Shown here in pieces: positions 44,670-54,195 of a DNA stretch of 64,000 nucleotides. The DNA is from Herbidospora sakaeratensis (lineage in GTDB: Bacteria; Actinomycetota; Actinomycetes; Streptosporangiales; Streptosporangiaceae). The stretch's first letter is position 1; every line of letters begins with the position of its first letter. The stretch is taken from the NCBI RefSeq assembly GCF_001570525.1, contig NZ_BBXC01000012.1, forward strand, positions 314,576 to 378,575. The letters run 5' to 3'. The notes under the pieces were generated by a model that had not been told where the DNA came from, did no database searches, and was given only the letters and a program-made list of their open reading frames with translations. Made by a program: the position numbers and the translations under genes.

Positions 44670-45644
44670 ATGACGTCACAGACCCCCGCGACCATTACAG
44701 ATCGCCGTCGTGTCCTGGTGGCGAAGCCGCGCGGTTACTGCGCCGGCGTCGACCGGGCGGTGGAGGCCGTGGAGCGGGCATTGGCGCAGTACGGCGCGCC
44801 GATCTACGTCCGTAAGCAGATCGTCCACAACACCTTCGTCGTCAAGACCCTCGAAGAGCGCGGCGCGATCTTCGTCGACGAGACCGAAGAGGTCCCCGAA
44901 GGGGCCATCGTCGTGTTCTCGGCCCACGGAGTCTCCCCGGCCGTCCACCAGGAGGCCGCCCAGCGCAGCCTGAAGACCATCGACGCCACCTGCCCGCTGG
45001 TCACCAAGGTCCACAACGAGGCCAAGCGCTTCGCCGCGCAAGACTACGACATCCTGCTGATCGGCCACGAGGGCCACGAGGAGGTCGAGGGCACGGCCGG
45101 CGAGGCGCCCGACCACGTCCGCCTGGTCGACGGCCTCGAAGGCGTCGAGACCGTCGAGGTGCGCGACCCGTCGAGGGTCGTGTGGTTGTCGCAGACCACC
45201 CTGTCGGTCGACGAGACCACCGAGACGGTCACCCGGCTCAAGAACCGCTTCCCGAACCTGATCGACCCGCCCAGCGACGACATCTGCTACGCGACGTCCA
45301 ACCGCCAGACGGCGGTCAAGGAGATCGCCGCCGAGGCGCAGCTGGTGATCGTGGTGGGGTCGTCGAACTCGTCCAACTCCAAGCGGCTGGTCGAGGTGGC
45401 CCTCGACTACGGCGCCGACGCCTCCTACCTCGTCGACGACGCCACGTTCGTCGACCCGGCCTGGCTCGACGGCGTCACCACGGTCGGCGTCACGAGCGGC
45501 GCGTCGGTGCCCGAGATCCTCGTCGAGGGCGTGCTGGCCAAGCTGGCCGCCCACGGCTTCGGCGACGTCGAGGAGATCGAGTCGGTCACCGAGAAGATGC
45601 GCTTCGCGCTGCCCCACGAGCTCCGCAAGGACCTGCGGGCCTGA
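44670..45644 (+). CDS. ispH: 4-hydroxy-3-methylbut-2-enyl diphosphate reductase
   Basis: IspH makes isopentenyl and dimethylallyl diphosphate in the last step of the MEP pathway, using an iron-sulfur cluster. The 324-residue protein has the three cluster cysteines: Cys24 in [17 protein letters not shown], one in [15 protein letters not shown] (about 110), and one in [11 protein letters not shown] (about 206). [11 protein letters not shown] and the substrate-binding [14 protein letters not shown] are also present. It diverges from the lipid-droplet-type gene and supplies precursors to the cis-prenyltransferase at 14.3 kb. Confidence 0.96.
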   Translation: MTSQTPATITDRRRVLVAKPRGYCAGVDRAVEAVERALAQYGAPIYVRKQIVHNTFVVKTLEERGAIFVDETEEVPEGAIVVFSAHGVSPAVHQEAAQRSLKTIDATCPLVTKVHNEAKRFAAQDYDILLIGHEGHEEVEGTAGEAPDHVRLVDGLEGVETVEVRDPSRVVWLSQTTLSVDETTETVTRLKNRFPNLIDPPSDDICYATSNRQTAVKEIAAEAQLVIVVGSSNSSNSKRLVEVALDYGADASYLVDDATFVDPAWLDGVTTVGVTSGASVPEILVEGVLAKLAAHGFGDVEEIESVTEKMRFALPHELRKDLRA

Positions 45645-45663
45645 CGCGCCGCCCCCGGGCCGG

Positions 45664-46134
45664 TCAGGCCTGGGGGCGCTCTTCCTTCGCGGTGCCGTAG
45701 ACCTTGGGCTCGAAGTAGCCCTCTGGCTCGGCGTCGAACTCCTCTTTGCTCTTCCGGGGCGCCGGGACCCGGGTCTTCATGTCCTCACGGGTCGCCCGCA
45801 CACTCTGCGGCAAGCCCCGATACCAGGCCAGGCCCAGGGCCAGCGCCGATCCGGCGAACAACCACGGCGCGGCGGCCGACAGGGTGGTGAACATGCCCAG
45901 GCCCAGCGACTGCAGGGCCGAGTCGGCGCTCAGCGCGCTCAGGATCTCCACGATCAGGGCCGCCACGAAGAAGACCAGGGGCGGCGACACCACCAGGACC
46001 AGCAGGTCGCGGGGGTTCACCAGCCAGACCGCCGCCAGCACCCCCACGAGGAAGAACGGCCCCGGGAGGGTGAACTGTCCGAGCAGACAGACGAAGAACA
46101 ACAACGTGATGGCGCCGCGCGCGGTCACCTTCAT
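45664..46134 (-). CDS. DUF6542-like small membrane protein
   Basis: The 156-residue protein has about four hydrophobic segments (ITLLFFVCLLGQFTLPGPFFLVGVLAAVWLV around residues 10-40, LVVSPPLVFFVAALIVEIL, TLSAAAPWLFAGSALALGLAW) and a hydrophilic tail (YFEPKVYGTAKEERPQA). Its ATG overlaps the TGA of rmuC by four bases (ATGA), so it is coupled to rmuC. Homologues occupy the same place in related genomes (Rv1111c region). Function unknown. Confidence 0.75.
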   Translation of the reverse strand: MKVTARGAITLLFFVCLLGQFTLPGPFFLVGVLAAVWLVNPRDLLVLVVSPPLVFFVAALIVEILSALSADSALQSLGLGMFTTLSAAAPWLFAGSALALGLAWYRGLPQSVRATREDMKTRVPAPRKSKEEFDAEPEGYFEPKVYGTAKEERPQA

Positions 46135-47435
46135 CTCTCCGGCCCCCCTCCCTGGTGGCTCAAGCTACCGTCATATCCGGTGTCGTCCCCGACGAGTTCG
46201 GGCATCGACAACGACCGGGGCGACTCCTCGACCGGCTGCGGGGCCGGCAAAGGGGTCTCGACCAGGCCGAGGTCGGTCATCTTGCGGGCGCTCACCAGCA
46301 CGCGGCTCTCGAGAGAGCCGACCGTCCGGTTGTACGCCGCCACGGCCCGTGCCAGCGATCTTCCCAGACCGTCGACCTGACGGCCGAGACTGCCGAGCCG
46401 GTCGTACAACTCCTTGCCGAGGTCGAACACGGCCTTGGCGTTCTCGCTCAGCGCCGCCTGCTGCCAGGCGTAGCTCGCGGTGCGCAACATCGTGATCAGC
46501 GTGGTGGGGGTGGCGATGTGCACCCGGCGGTTCATCGCGTACTCGAGCAGCGCGGGGTCGCGCTCCAGCGCCGGGGCCAGGAACGCCTCGCCCGGGATGA
46601 ACAGCACCATGAACTCGGGCGCGGGGCTGAACGCCTGCCAGTAGGTCTTGGCGGCCAGCCGGTCGACGTGGTCGCGCAGGTGGCGGGCGTGCGCGTCGAG
46701 CCGGGCGCCGGCCAGGTCGGGGTCGCCCGCCTCCGACGCCTCCAGGTAGGCCGCCAGCGACACCTTCGAGTCGACGACGATGTTCTTGCCGCCGCTCAAC
46801 CTGACGATCATGTCGGGCCTGACCGGCCCGTCGGGGGTCGTCGCGGTGACCTGCTCGTCGAAGTCGCAGAACCGGGCCATGCCGGCGATCTCGGCCACCC
46901 GGCGCAGCTGCAGCTCGCCCCACCGTCCGCGCGCCTCGGGCCGCCGCAGCGCCCGCACCAGCGCGGAGGTCTGCGACTTGAGCTGCTCGGAGCTGAGCCG
47001 GACGAACTCCATCTGCTGGGCGAGCTCGGCGCGGGCCACCCGCGCCCCCGACTCGCTCTCGCGCAGCTGCTCCTCGACCTTGGCGAGGGTCTCGCGTAAC
47101 GGCCCGACGAGGTTCTCGACGGCCTCGCGGCGCAGGTCGAGGTCGCCGGCCGCCTCGGCCCGGGTCGTGTTCAGCCGGTTCTCGGCGAGTTCGAGGAAAC
47201 GCAGGTTGTTGACGTCGAGGGCGCGGGCCGACAGGGCCTGGAACCGCTCGGCGAGCTGCTCCTCGACGTACACCACCTTCTCTTCGGCCGCCCGGGCGCG
47301 CGCTTCGGCGTCGGCGAGCTTGACGGCGGCCTCGGCGTTCGCGCCCGCCGATCGGGCGCGCCCGACGACGAACCCGATGGCGAGCCCGGCCGCCAGGCCC
47401 ACCAGCAGTTGGAGAGCGAGAGCCAGGACATCCAC
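46131..47435 (-). CDS. rmuC: DNA recombination protein RmuC
   Basis: RmuC family proteins limit recombination between inverted repeats; the nuclease-like core suggests DNA cleavage. The 434-residue protein has an N-terminal membrane helix (about 3-22), a coiled coil (about 30-190), and the RmuC core (about 190-400, GRWGELQLRRVAEIAGM, FDEQVTATTPDGPVRPDMIV split around residue 205, VDSKVSLAAYLEA). The GTG at 47435 was chosen because the helix starts there; its ribosome site is weak. It overlaps the DUF6542-like gene by four bases. Confidence 0.85.
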   Translation of the reverse strand: MDVLALALQLLVGLAAGLAIGFVVGRARSAGANAEAAVKLADAEARARAAEEKVVYVEEQLAERFQALSARALDVNNLRFLELAENRLNTTRAEAAGDLDLRREAVENLVGPLRETLAKVEEQLRESESGARVARAELAQQMEFVRLSSEQLKSQTSALVRALRRPEARGRWGELQLRRVAEIAGMARFCDFDEQVTATTPDGPVRPDMIVRLSGGKNIVVDSKVSLAAYLEASEAGDPDLAGARLDAHARHLRDHVDRLAAKTYWQAFSPAPEFMVLFIPGEAFLAPALERDPALLEYAMNRRVHIATPTTLITMLRTASYAWQQAALSENAKAVFDLGKELYDRLGSLGRQVDGLGRSLARAVAAYNRTVGSLESRVLVSARKMTDLGLVETPLPAPQPVEESPRSLSMPELVGDDTGYDGSLSHQGGGPER

Positions 47436-47566
47436 GTCCTGGATGATCCCAGGCTTTTCCCGGCAGAAGAGGGAGGCTCGCCCTCCGCATACCCCGCCAC
47501 GACCCAGAGTTTGCCTGCGACGGGGTTTGACGAGCGGCGTACCGGATTCCAATAGACTCGAATTCC

Positions 47567-48643
<1,077 letters not shown>

Positions 48644-48659
48644 AAATCCTTTTCTTCCG

Positions 48660-49394
48660 TTACGCCTCCGGAGTGGCCAGCCACTCGTCGAAGGTCTGGG
48701 CGCCACGAGGTCCGGGGCCTGTCGGGAGCAGGCCCCCGGCACTCATCCCGCCGGGGAGATAGACGGGGAGCACCGGCCGCCTGCGCGCACCGCCCGCCGC
48801 GATGAGCCGGCGGGCCATGTCGGGCAGCGACTCGACCCGCGGCCCGGCGAGCTCCGGGGCCATCCCCCGCGGCGCTCCGAGCGCGAGGTCCGCGAGCGCC
48901 TCGCCCACCTCGTGGGCGGCGACGGGCTGCACCCGCCCGGTCGGCACCACCGCGACCGGGCCCGGGATCCCGCTGAGGAACTGGCCCGCGAACTCGTGGA
49001 ACTGGGTGGCCCGCAGGATCGTCCACGGCACCGCGCCCTCCCGCACGATCTCCTCCTGCCGTAGCTTCCCGGCGTAGTAGCCCAGCCTGACCCGGTCGAC
49101 CCCCACGATCGACAACGTCACGAGGTGCCGCACGCCGGCCCGTTCCGCCGCCGCGGCGAGGGTGCGGCCGGTCCTCTCGAAGAAGGTCACCGCCGCCTTC
49201 CTGCTCGCCGTGTCGATGTTGGCGACGTCGACGACCGTCTCGGCCCCGAGGAGGGCCGCGTCGAGCCCCGCTCCGCTCGCCAGGTCGACGCCGGTCGCCC
49301 GCGAGAGCACGGCGGGTTCGTACCCCCGCGCCCGCAGGGCCTCCACGACGTGCCGTCCGACCACTCCGGTGCCACCCGCGACCGCGATCCTCAT
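48660..49394 (-). CDS. NmrA-like NAD(P)-binding oxidoreductase
   Basis: The 244-residue atypical short-chain dehydrogenase has the dinucleotide motif VAGGTGVVGRHVVEALRARG (about 4-23), TLSIVGVDRVRLGYYAGKL with the Tyr-x3-Lys pair, and VPWTILRATQFHEF typical of NmrA/complex I NDUFA9-type proteins. The catalytic Ser is in LSIVG. Substrate unknown. ATG with AGGAGAGG upstream. It diverges from a small membrane-protein gene, with a 9-bp inverted repeat between them. Confidence 0.82.
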   Translation of the reverse strand: MRIAVAGGTGVVGRHVVEALRARGYEPAVLSRATGVDLASGAGLDAALLGAETVVDVANIDTASRKAAVTFFERTGRTLAAAAERAGVRHLVTLSIVGVDRVRLGYYAGKLRQEEIVREGAVPWTILRATQFHEFAGQFLSGIPGPVAVVPTGRVQPVAAHEVGEALADLALGAPRGMAPELAGPRVESLPDMARRLIAAGGARRRPVLPVYLPGGMSAGGLLPTGPGPRGAQTFDEWLATPEA

Positions 49395-49444
49395 CGGCCT
49401 CTCCTCTCGGTGCGTTCGGAGGGGGTGACGAGGAGCGGGCCGTC

Positions 49445-49495
49445 TTCGTGACATGGGCCGCCCGTGACAAGGCTCACAGCGTGTCGTGTCACGAA
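49445..49495. repeat. 9-bp inverted repeat between divergent genes
   Basis: TTCGTGACA (49445-49453) and TGTCACGAA (49487-49495) are perfect reverse complements 33 bases apart, and CGTGACA recurs at 49463-49469. This looks like an operator region for the oxidoreductase and membrane-protein genes. Confidence 0.5.
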
Positions 49496-49523
49496 CGACC
49501 CCGGCCGGGATGTCGCTCCGTGC

Positions 49524-49931
49524 ATGACTTCAACCGCCAAATGGCTGCGCGCCGGGGTGCTCGCCCTGGCCGCGCTGCAGACCCTCGTCTCGGTCTGGCA
49601 GTACGCGTTCACCCGCTCGTTCTTCGACGACTTCCCGACGGTGCGCCTCGATCCGCCGTACAACGAGCACCTGCTCTCCGACGTCGGCGGGCTCGGGCTC
49701 GCGCTGGCCGCCATGCTGATCTACGCCGCCGCCGTGATGGAGCGCAGGGTGGTCCTGCTGGCCCTGACCGGCTACGTGATCTACGCGGGCACGCACTTCC
49801 TCTTCCACGTCAGGCACTTCGACCACTTCTCGCTGCGCGACGCCATCGGGGTCGGGACCGGGCTCGGCCTGGAGTGGGCGCTCGCCCTGGTCCTGCTGTA
49901 CGTCGCCTGGCGACACCACCGCGCGTCCTAG
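49524..49931 (+). CDS. unknown four-helix membrane protein
   Basis: The 135-residue protein has about four membrane segments (AGVLALAALQTLVSVWQYAF, GGLGLALAAMLIYAAAVM, VVLLALTGYVIYAGTHFLF, GLEWALALVLLYVAW) with two conserved-looking His residues (FLFHVRHFDHFS). The His pairs could bind a metal or heme, but I do not recognise the family. Divergent from the NmrA-like oxidoreductase; a shared operator-like repeat lies between. No ribosome site at the ATG. Confidence 0.7.
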   Translation: MTSTAKWLRAGVLALAALQTLVSVWQYAFTRSFFDDFPTVRLDPPYNEHLLSDVGGLGLALAAMLIYAAAVMERRVVLLALTGYVIYAGTHFLFHVRHFDHFSLRDAIGVGTGLGLEWALALVLLYVAWRHHRAS

Positions 49932-50287
49932 CAGCGCCGCTCGGCGGCCTCGGCCACTAAGATGATCACGCGGCGGATTCTCTCCACTACGAGTGCGGGA
50001 TGCCGGACTGAGTGTCAGAGCCGTTTGGTTACCTCCTGATGGCTCGCGGGTTACATTTTGCCACGGTGGCCTGCGCAAACGTCGTTATGTAGTCATCCAT
50101 GCCGGTACGGGCACTCTCGGTGTCATGCACACTCGGTTTGGCCGGTTACGGCGATGCCTGCAGCATGGGCGTGGCTTTCCTGGAACAATTGGCGAGGCCG
50201 CTAAGGTGATTACTTCAACATGGATAACCGGATCGAGAGTAAGACGACACCGCGCCAGCCGGGGGGATCGGCGCGAGCGGAGGCGTG
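49932..50287. other. 356-bp spacer upstream of the Tcp-like operon
   Basis: No gene is evident. It is AT-richer than its surroundings and contains GGTTAC several times (50033-50151). A promoter-like TTGGCG (50189-50194) and TACTTC (50211-50216) spaced 16 bases lies about 70 bases before the operon. A GGAGG ribosome site (50279-50283) precedes the first gene. No tRNA gene or att-like direct repeats were noticed. Confidence 0.5.
50189..50216 (+). promoter_or_regulatory. candidate promoter of Tcp-like operon
   Basis: TTGGCG and TACTTC with a 16-base spacer, about 70 bases upstream of the first operon gene. Assigned by eye only. Confidence 0.35.
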
Positions 50288-51292
50288 ATGGCTCGCAGGT
50301 CAACCGTCCAGCAGGATCCTCGGATCGCTGGCGACCCAGAGTCATACCCTCCTACGGATCCGCCGTTGCCTGAGCGGGAGCCGATGCGGCGCAGGGGATG
50401 GAGCGGCGGCGGGGGCCGCTGGCTCGTCTGGACCGGCCGGGCCGTGCTCTGGGCGCTCATCGTGGTGATCGTCGTCAACGGGGTCAGGGCGCCGTTCGAG
50501 CGTTTCACGTCGAATCAGGGCGCCACCGGCGCACCGTCCGCACCGGCCGATTCCGGTTTCCCGGTGCAGCAGGGCGCGGCGTTCGCGAATCAGTTCGCCG
50601 CCGTTTATCTGAATTTCGACGCCACGAATCCAGAACAGCGCGACACCCGGCTCACCGATTTTCTCGCCGACGGCGTCGAAAGGCGATTCGGCTGGAATGG
50701 GTTCGGCCGCATGGCGGCCGGCGCCATTCAATTCCATTCGATCGAGGTCACCGACGCGAACAACGCGCGGGTGCAGGTCAGTTTCCAGTCGGGCGCGCGG
50801 CGCTGGCTGCTGTCGGTGCCGATCTACCAGGCCGACGGCCGGTTCGTCGTGTCCGGGCTGCCCGCCCTGCTGCCCTCCGGGGGCGCGGCCGGGTTGCCGG
50901 CCATCGCGGGCCCCGACCGCGACGCCAACCTCGAAGACCAGCTGCGCCAGACGCTCGAAGGCTTCTTCCGGGCCTACGCCTCCGGCAACGCCGCCGAGCT
51001 GAAGCTCTACGCCGCCGACGGGGCGACGATCGAGGGCCTCGGCGGGCAGTTCACCTTGGCCCAGCTCAACAGCGTGGTCGCGCCGCTCGGCGGGGAGACG
51101 GGCCGCGATGTCACCGTGTCGGTCACCTGGTCCATCACGGCGGCCGACGCCGCCGCGGTGCCGACCGCCGACCCAGCCGATCCGGCCGCGCAGCCCGCGC
51201 TGCTGGAGCAGGCCTACCAGCTCACCATGGAGAAGCAGGGCGACAAGTGGCTCGTCCGGCAGGTCCAGGGCGCGAGCCGGTCCGTGGGGTAG
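50288..51292 (+). CDS. TcpC/VirB8-like conjugal transfer protein
   Basis: The 334-residue protein has a short cytoplasmic N-terminus, one membrane helix (about 46-68, WLVWTGRAVLWALIVVIVV), and an extracytoplasmic region with two NTF2-like halves (about 90-200 and 215-330), the organisation of TcpC of Gram-positive conjugation systems, which is related to VirB8. FQSGARRWLLSVPIYQADGRFVVSGLP (around residues 165-190) and KQGDKWLVRQVQG near the end fit the fold. The ATG has GGAGG four bases upstream. First gene of a seven-gene operon; the protein should scaffold the translocation channel. Confidence 0.82.
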   Translation: MARRSTVQQDPRIAGDPESYPPTDPPLPEREPMRRRGWSGGGGRWLVWTGRAVLWALIVVIVVNGVRAPFERFTSNQGATGAPSAPADSGFPVQQGAAFANQFAAVYLNFDATNPEQRDTRLTDFLADGVERRFGWNGFGRMAAGAIQFHSIEVTDANNARVQVSFQSGARRWLLSVPIYQADGRFVVSGLPALLPSGGAAGLPAIAGPDRDANLEDQLRQTLEGFFRAYASGNAAELKLYAADGATIEGLGGQFTLAQLNSVVAPLGGETGRDVTVSVTWSITAADAAAVPTADPADPAAQPALLEQAYQLTMEKQGDKWLVRQVQGASRSVG

Positions 51293-51295
51293 CGC

Positions 51296-51346
51296 ATGAA
51301 CGACCACGAAGTCGCTGATCCACACCCCCGGGAGGGCGAGAATTGA
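51296..51346 (+). CDS. possible 16-codon coupling peptide
   Basis: ATG at 51296 opens a 16-residue frame (MNDHEVADPHPREGEN) whose TGA overlaps the TTG start of the next gene (TTGA). No good ribosome site. It might be a leader that couples translation, or chance. Confidence 0.3.
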   Translation: MNDHEVADPHPREGEN

Positions 51347-51633
51347 TTCTCCAAACGATTGTCGAGACCGTGACCGCGCTCGCGCCGTCCCCCGCGCCGG
51401 GGACCGGCACCGGGCTCAACACCGAAGGCCTGGCCGAGTTCCTGCGCCGTTTCTTCGCGCCGTTGTTCTTGGTGATCGTGTCGGTCGTGGCGCTGTTCTT
51501 CCTCTTCACCAGGGAGATCACGCGGTTCGTCCAGTTCATCATCCTGGCGATCGCCATCGGTGTGATCTTCTATGTGCCGAACATCATCGAGGTGACGGCC
51601 AAGGCGATCGCGGGGGCGCTCGGCATCCAGTGA
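51343..51633 (+). CDS. small membrane protein of Tcp-like operon
   Basis: The 96-residue protein has an extracytoplasmic or leader-like N-terminus (residues 1-37), then two membrane helices (about 40-58, FFAPLFLVIVSVVALFFLF; 65-85, FVQFIILAIAIGVIFYV) and an amphipathic C-terminus. Its size and topology match small transfer-channel subunits such as TcpD or VirB2/VirB3-like proteins. The start is TTG with GGAGGG six bases upstream. The next gene follows 30 bases later. Assignment by context and topology only. Confidence 0.75.
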   Translation: MILQTIVETVTALAPSPAPGTGTGLNTEGLAEFLRRFFAPLFLVIVSVVALFFLFTREITRFVQFIILAIAIGVIFYVPNIIEVTAKAIAGALGIQ

Positions 51634-51663
51634 CCTTGGCACGTTGCGGAGAGGAGGATTCGG

Positions 51664-54195
51664 GTGGATCTGCCTACATACACCAATATCTGGCGAATTG
51701 AGAAGCGGCTTTACAAGCTTTACGATCTCCGGCTGCCCATGCCGCTGCCCATCGTCTGGATCGGTGTCTTCGTCGGCGTCTCCGCCTTCTGGTGGGTCCT
51801 CCTCCAAGTGGTCGGTTTGCCCTTCGACGCGCCCTGGCATGTGATCTATCTGGTTCCGCCCGGGATCGTTACATGGTTGTCGACGCGTCCCGTGATCGAG
51901 GGCAAACGCCTGACCGAACTGCTCCAGTCGCAGACCCGCTACTTCTCCGAGCCCAAGACGTGGTGCCGCCTCGCGCCCTCGGGCGAGCCCGACGTGATCG
52001 ACTTCCAGGCCAAGGTCTGGCGGGCGAGCACCGAGCGGGTCCGGGTCAAGAAGCCCAAGCGCGCCCCCGAGCCCCAGCGCGCGACCGTCCGCCCGGCGGT
52101 GGCCGCCGCCGCCGCGGCCGCCGCGCCGGTGGTCGAGGAGATCCCGGTACGCGTGAAGCCCCCGCTGACCACCACGGCCACGGCCCACGCGGCTCCCGAA
52201 CCCGTCCGCCGGTTGATCGGCCACCCGGACGACAAGCAGACGGCCCTTCCCGAGGGCCGCCGCCCGGCGACGTTCGGCCAGCCCCCGCGCCTGATCCGCC
52301 CGGTGGGAGAACCCCCGGCCGACCCGGCGAAGGACCGCTCCCGCCCCCTCGCCGCCACCCCCCTCCGCCCGGCCCTCCTCGCCCACCCCTCCGACCAGCC
52401 CACGACCCCCGAAGCCCCCGAGTCCCCGACCCGCCCGCTCCGCCGGCCCGAGCCCCAGGTGGGCGAGACGCCTCCGCGCCCGCTTCAGCGGCCCGAGACC
52501 CCGGAGCGCGAGACGCGCCCACTCAGGCGGCCCGAGACCCCCGCGCGCGGGGAGACCGGGTCCCGGTCGCAGGGTCTCACCGTGCCGATGCGCCTGGTTC
52601 CCGGCGGCCCGGCCCGGCCGGGAGACGCCGGCGTGCCCACGCCCGCCGAGACCGGCCCCAAGCGGCAGGACTCCGACGTGGCCGCGCACACGGCGGCCGA
52701 AGCCCCGGCCCGTCCGGCGGAAGGCGGCGCCAAGCCGCAGACGCCCGAGGTGCCCGAGGTACCCGCCAAGCATCGGGCCGAGGAGTCTGCCCGCGCGCCG
52801 CGGGTCTCCGACGTGCCCGTGTGGCCGGTTCCCGACCACGAGGCACAGCCCGCTTCTGGTTCCGGGGCAGAGGGCGGGCCGACACCGCCTGCCGAAGTTC
52901 CCGCGCCCTCGCCCGCAGAGGCCGATGCCCCGGTTTCGCCGCAGTTCTCGTGGTCGCCGGTGGCCGAGGCCGAGCCTGTCGCAGCCGCCGGGCCTGACTC
53001 CGCCGAATCGGGCGCTGCCCAGTCCGTACAGGAAGAGGGCACGGCGCGGGTGGCCCGCCACTCCGGGGGTGAGGTCGCCGACGAGGAGTCCGCTTCGGCT
53101 CACGTGGGCAGGCATGCCGCGGCCGTGCCTCCCGCACGGGTGGAGCCGGAGCCCGCCGACGAGCCGGCCGAGGAGATCTCGTCGCCGCCGATACGGCCCG
53201 ATGCGTTGCGGAGACTGCGGAGGCTGGCGGCGTCCGCCGACTCCGCCGTCGAGCCCGAGGCGCCCGCGCCCGCGGTCGACTGGCAGAAGGAGCGGCTCCG
53301 CAAGGGGCAGCCGCCGGCGCCGTTCATCCCGGCGGAGCGGGGGTCGGAGGCCACGTGGCGGCGGGTGTCGCAGGTCGTCGCCGGGTCCGACGGCGACAAC
53401 GACGAAGACCGTGCCCGCACGACCATCAGCGGCAGCCGCCGCATCGTCGTGCTGGGCTGCACCGGCGGGGCGGGGCAGACGACGACCACGCTGCTCCTGG
53501 GGCACTCGCTGGCCCGCCTCAGGGAGGACGGGGTCGTCGTGGTCGACGCCAACTCCGGGGGCGACGGGCTCACCGGGCGCATCACGCCCGAGACGCCCGA
53601 GACGCTCAGCTCGTTCCTGACGGCGGTCGACGGCGTCGGCACCCGCGTGCGCGACTACACGACCCGGACCGACTCCGGGCTCGACGTGCTCGCCGCCGAC
53701 GTCGACCCCGGGGCCGAGCAGCGTATCGGCGATCGGGGCTGGTTCTCTGACCAGCGCATTGCCCGGGCGATGCGGCTGCTCGACCAGCAGTACCGGATCA
53801 TCCTGATGGACCCGGCCGCCGCGCTCGCGGCGCGGCTGCTGCCCTACGCCGACCAGCTCGTGCTGGTCGCGCCGGCCAGCGCCGACGCCCCCGACTCGGT
53901 CGCCATGACCTACGACTGGCTCGACGGGCACGGCTGCGCCGATCTGCGGCGCAGGGCCGTCGTGGTCATCAACGGCGTGTCGCGAAGGAGCATGGCCGAT
54001 GTCGAGCGGGCCGAGACGGTCGCGCGCGGAAGGTGCAGGGCGATCGTGAGGGTCCCATGGGAAGACGAGCTGGCCGAACCCGGACAAGTCGACCTCGATG
54101 ACCTTCGCAGCGGCGGCCGCAGGGCGTACGTTGCCCTTGCCGGGGTTGTCGCGAGCGGATTGACCACGGCGAGAGGGGAGAGCTTCGTTGGCTAG
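51664..54195 (+). CDS. TcpE-like domain fused to MinD/ParA-like ATPase
   Basis: The 843-residue protein has three parts. The N-terminus (about 1-120) resembles TcpE/VirB3: YTNIWRIEKRLYKLYDLRLP, two membrane helices (about 25-65), and KTWCRLAP. The middle (about 125-570) is Pro/Arg/Ala/Glu-rich low complexity. The C-terminus (about 590-840) is MinD/ParA-like: RRIVVLGCTGGAGQTTTTLLL, VVVDANSGGDGLTGR and IILMDPAAALAARLLPYADQ. Both P-loop lysines are missing: T at the signature position and Q in place of the usual GKT lysine. GTG start after GGAGGA. The VirB4-like gene overlaps by eight bases. Confidence 0.78.
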   Translation: MDLPTYTNIWRIEKRLYKLYDLRLPMPLPIVWIGVFVGVSAFWWVLLQVVGLPFDAPWHVIYLVPPGIVTWLSTRPVIEGKRLTELLQSQTRYFSEPKTWCRLAPSGEPDVIDFQAKVWRASTERVRVKKPKRAPEPQRATVRPAVAAAAAAAAPVVEEIPVRVKPPLTTTATAHAAPEPVRRLIGHPDDKQTALPEGRRPATFGQPPRLIRPVGEPPADPAKDRSRPLAATPLRPALLAHPSDQPTTPEAPESPTRPLRRPEPQVGETPPRPLQRPETPERETRPLRRPETPARGETGSRSQGLTVPMRLVPGGPARPGDAGVPTPAETGPKRQDSDVAAHTAAEAPARPAEGGAKPQTPEVPEVPAKHRAEESARAPRVSDVPVWPVPDHEAQPASGSGAEGGPTPPAEVPAPSPAEADAPVSPQFSWSPVAEAEPVAAAGPDSAESGAAQSVQEEGTARVARHSGGEVADEESASAHVGRHAAAVPPARVEPEPADEPAEEISSPPIRPDALRRLRRLAASADSAVEPEAPAPAVDWQKERLRKGQPPAPFIPAERGSEATWRRVSQVVAGSDGDNDEDRARTTISGSRRIVVLGCTGGAGQTTTTLLLGHSLARLREDGVVVVDANSGGDGLTGRITPETPETLSSFLTAVDGVGTRVRDYTTRTDSGLDVLAADVDPGAEQRIGDRGWFSDQRIARAMRLLDQQYRIILMDPAAALAARLLPYADQLVLVAPASADAPDSVAMTYDWLDGHGCADLRRRAVVVINGVSRRSMADVERAETVARGRCRAIVRVPWEDELAEPGQVDLDDLRSGGRRAYVALAGVVASGLTTARGESFVG

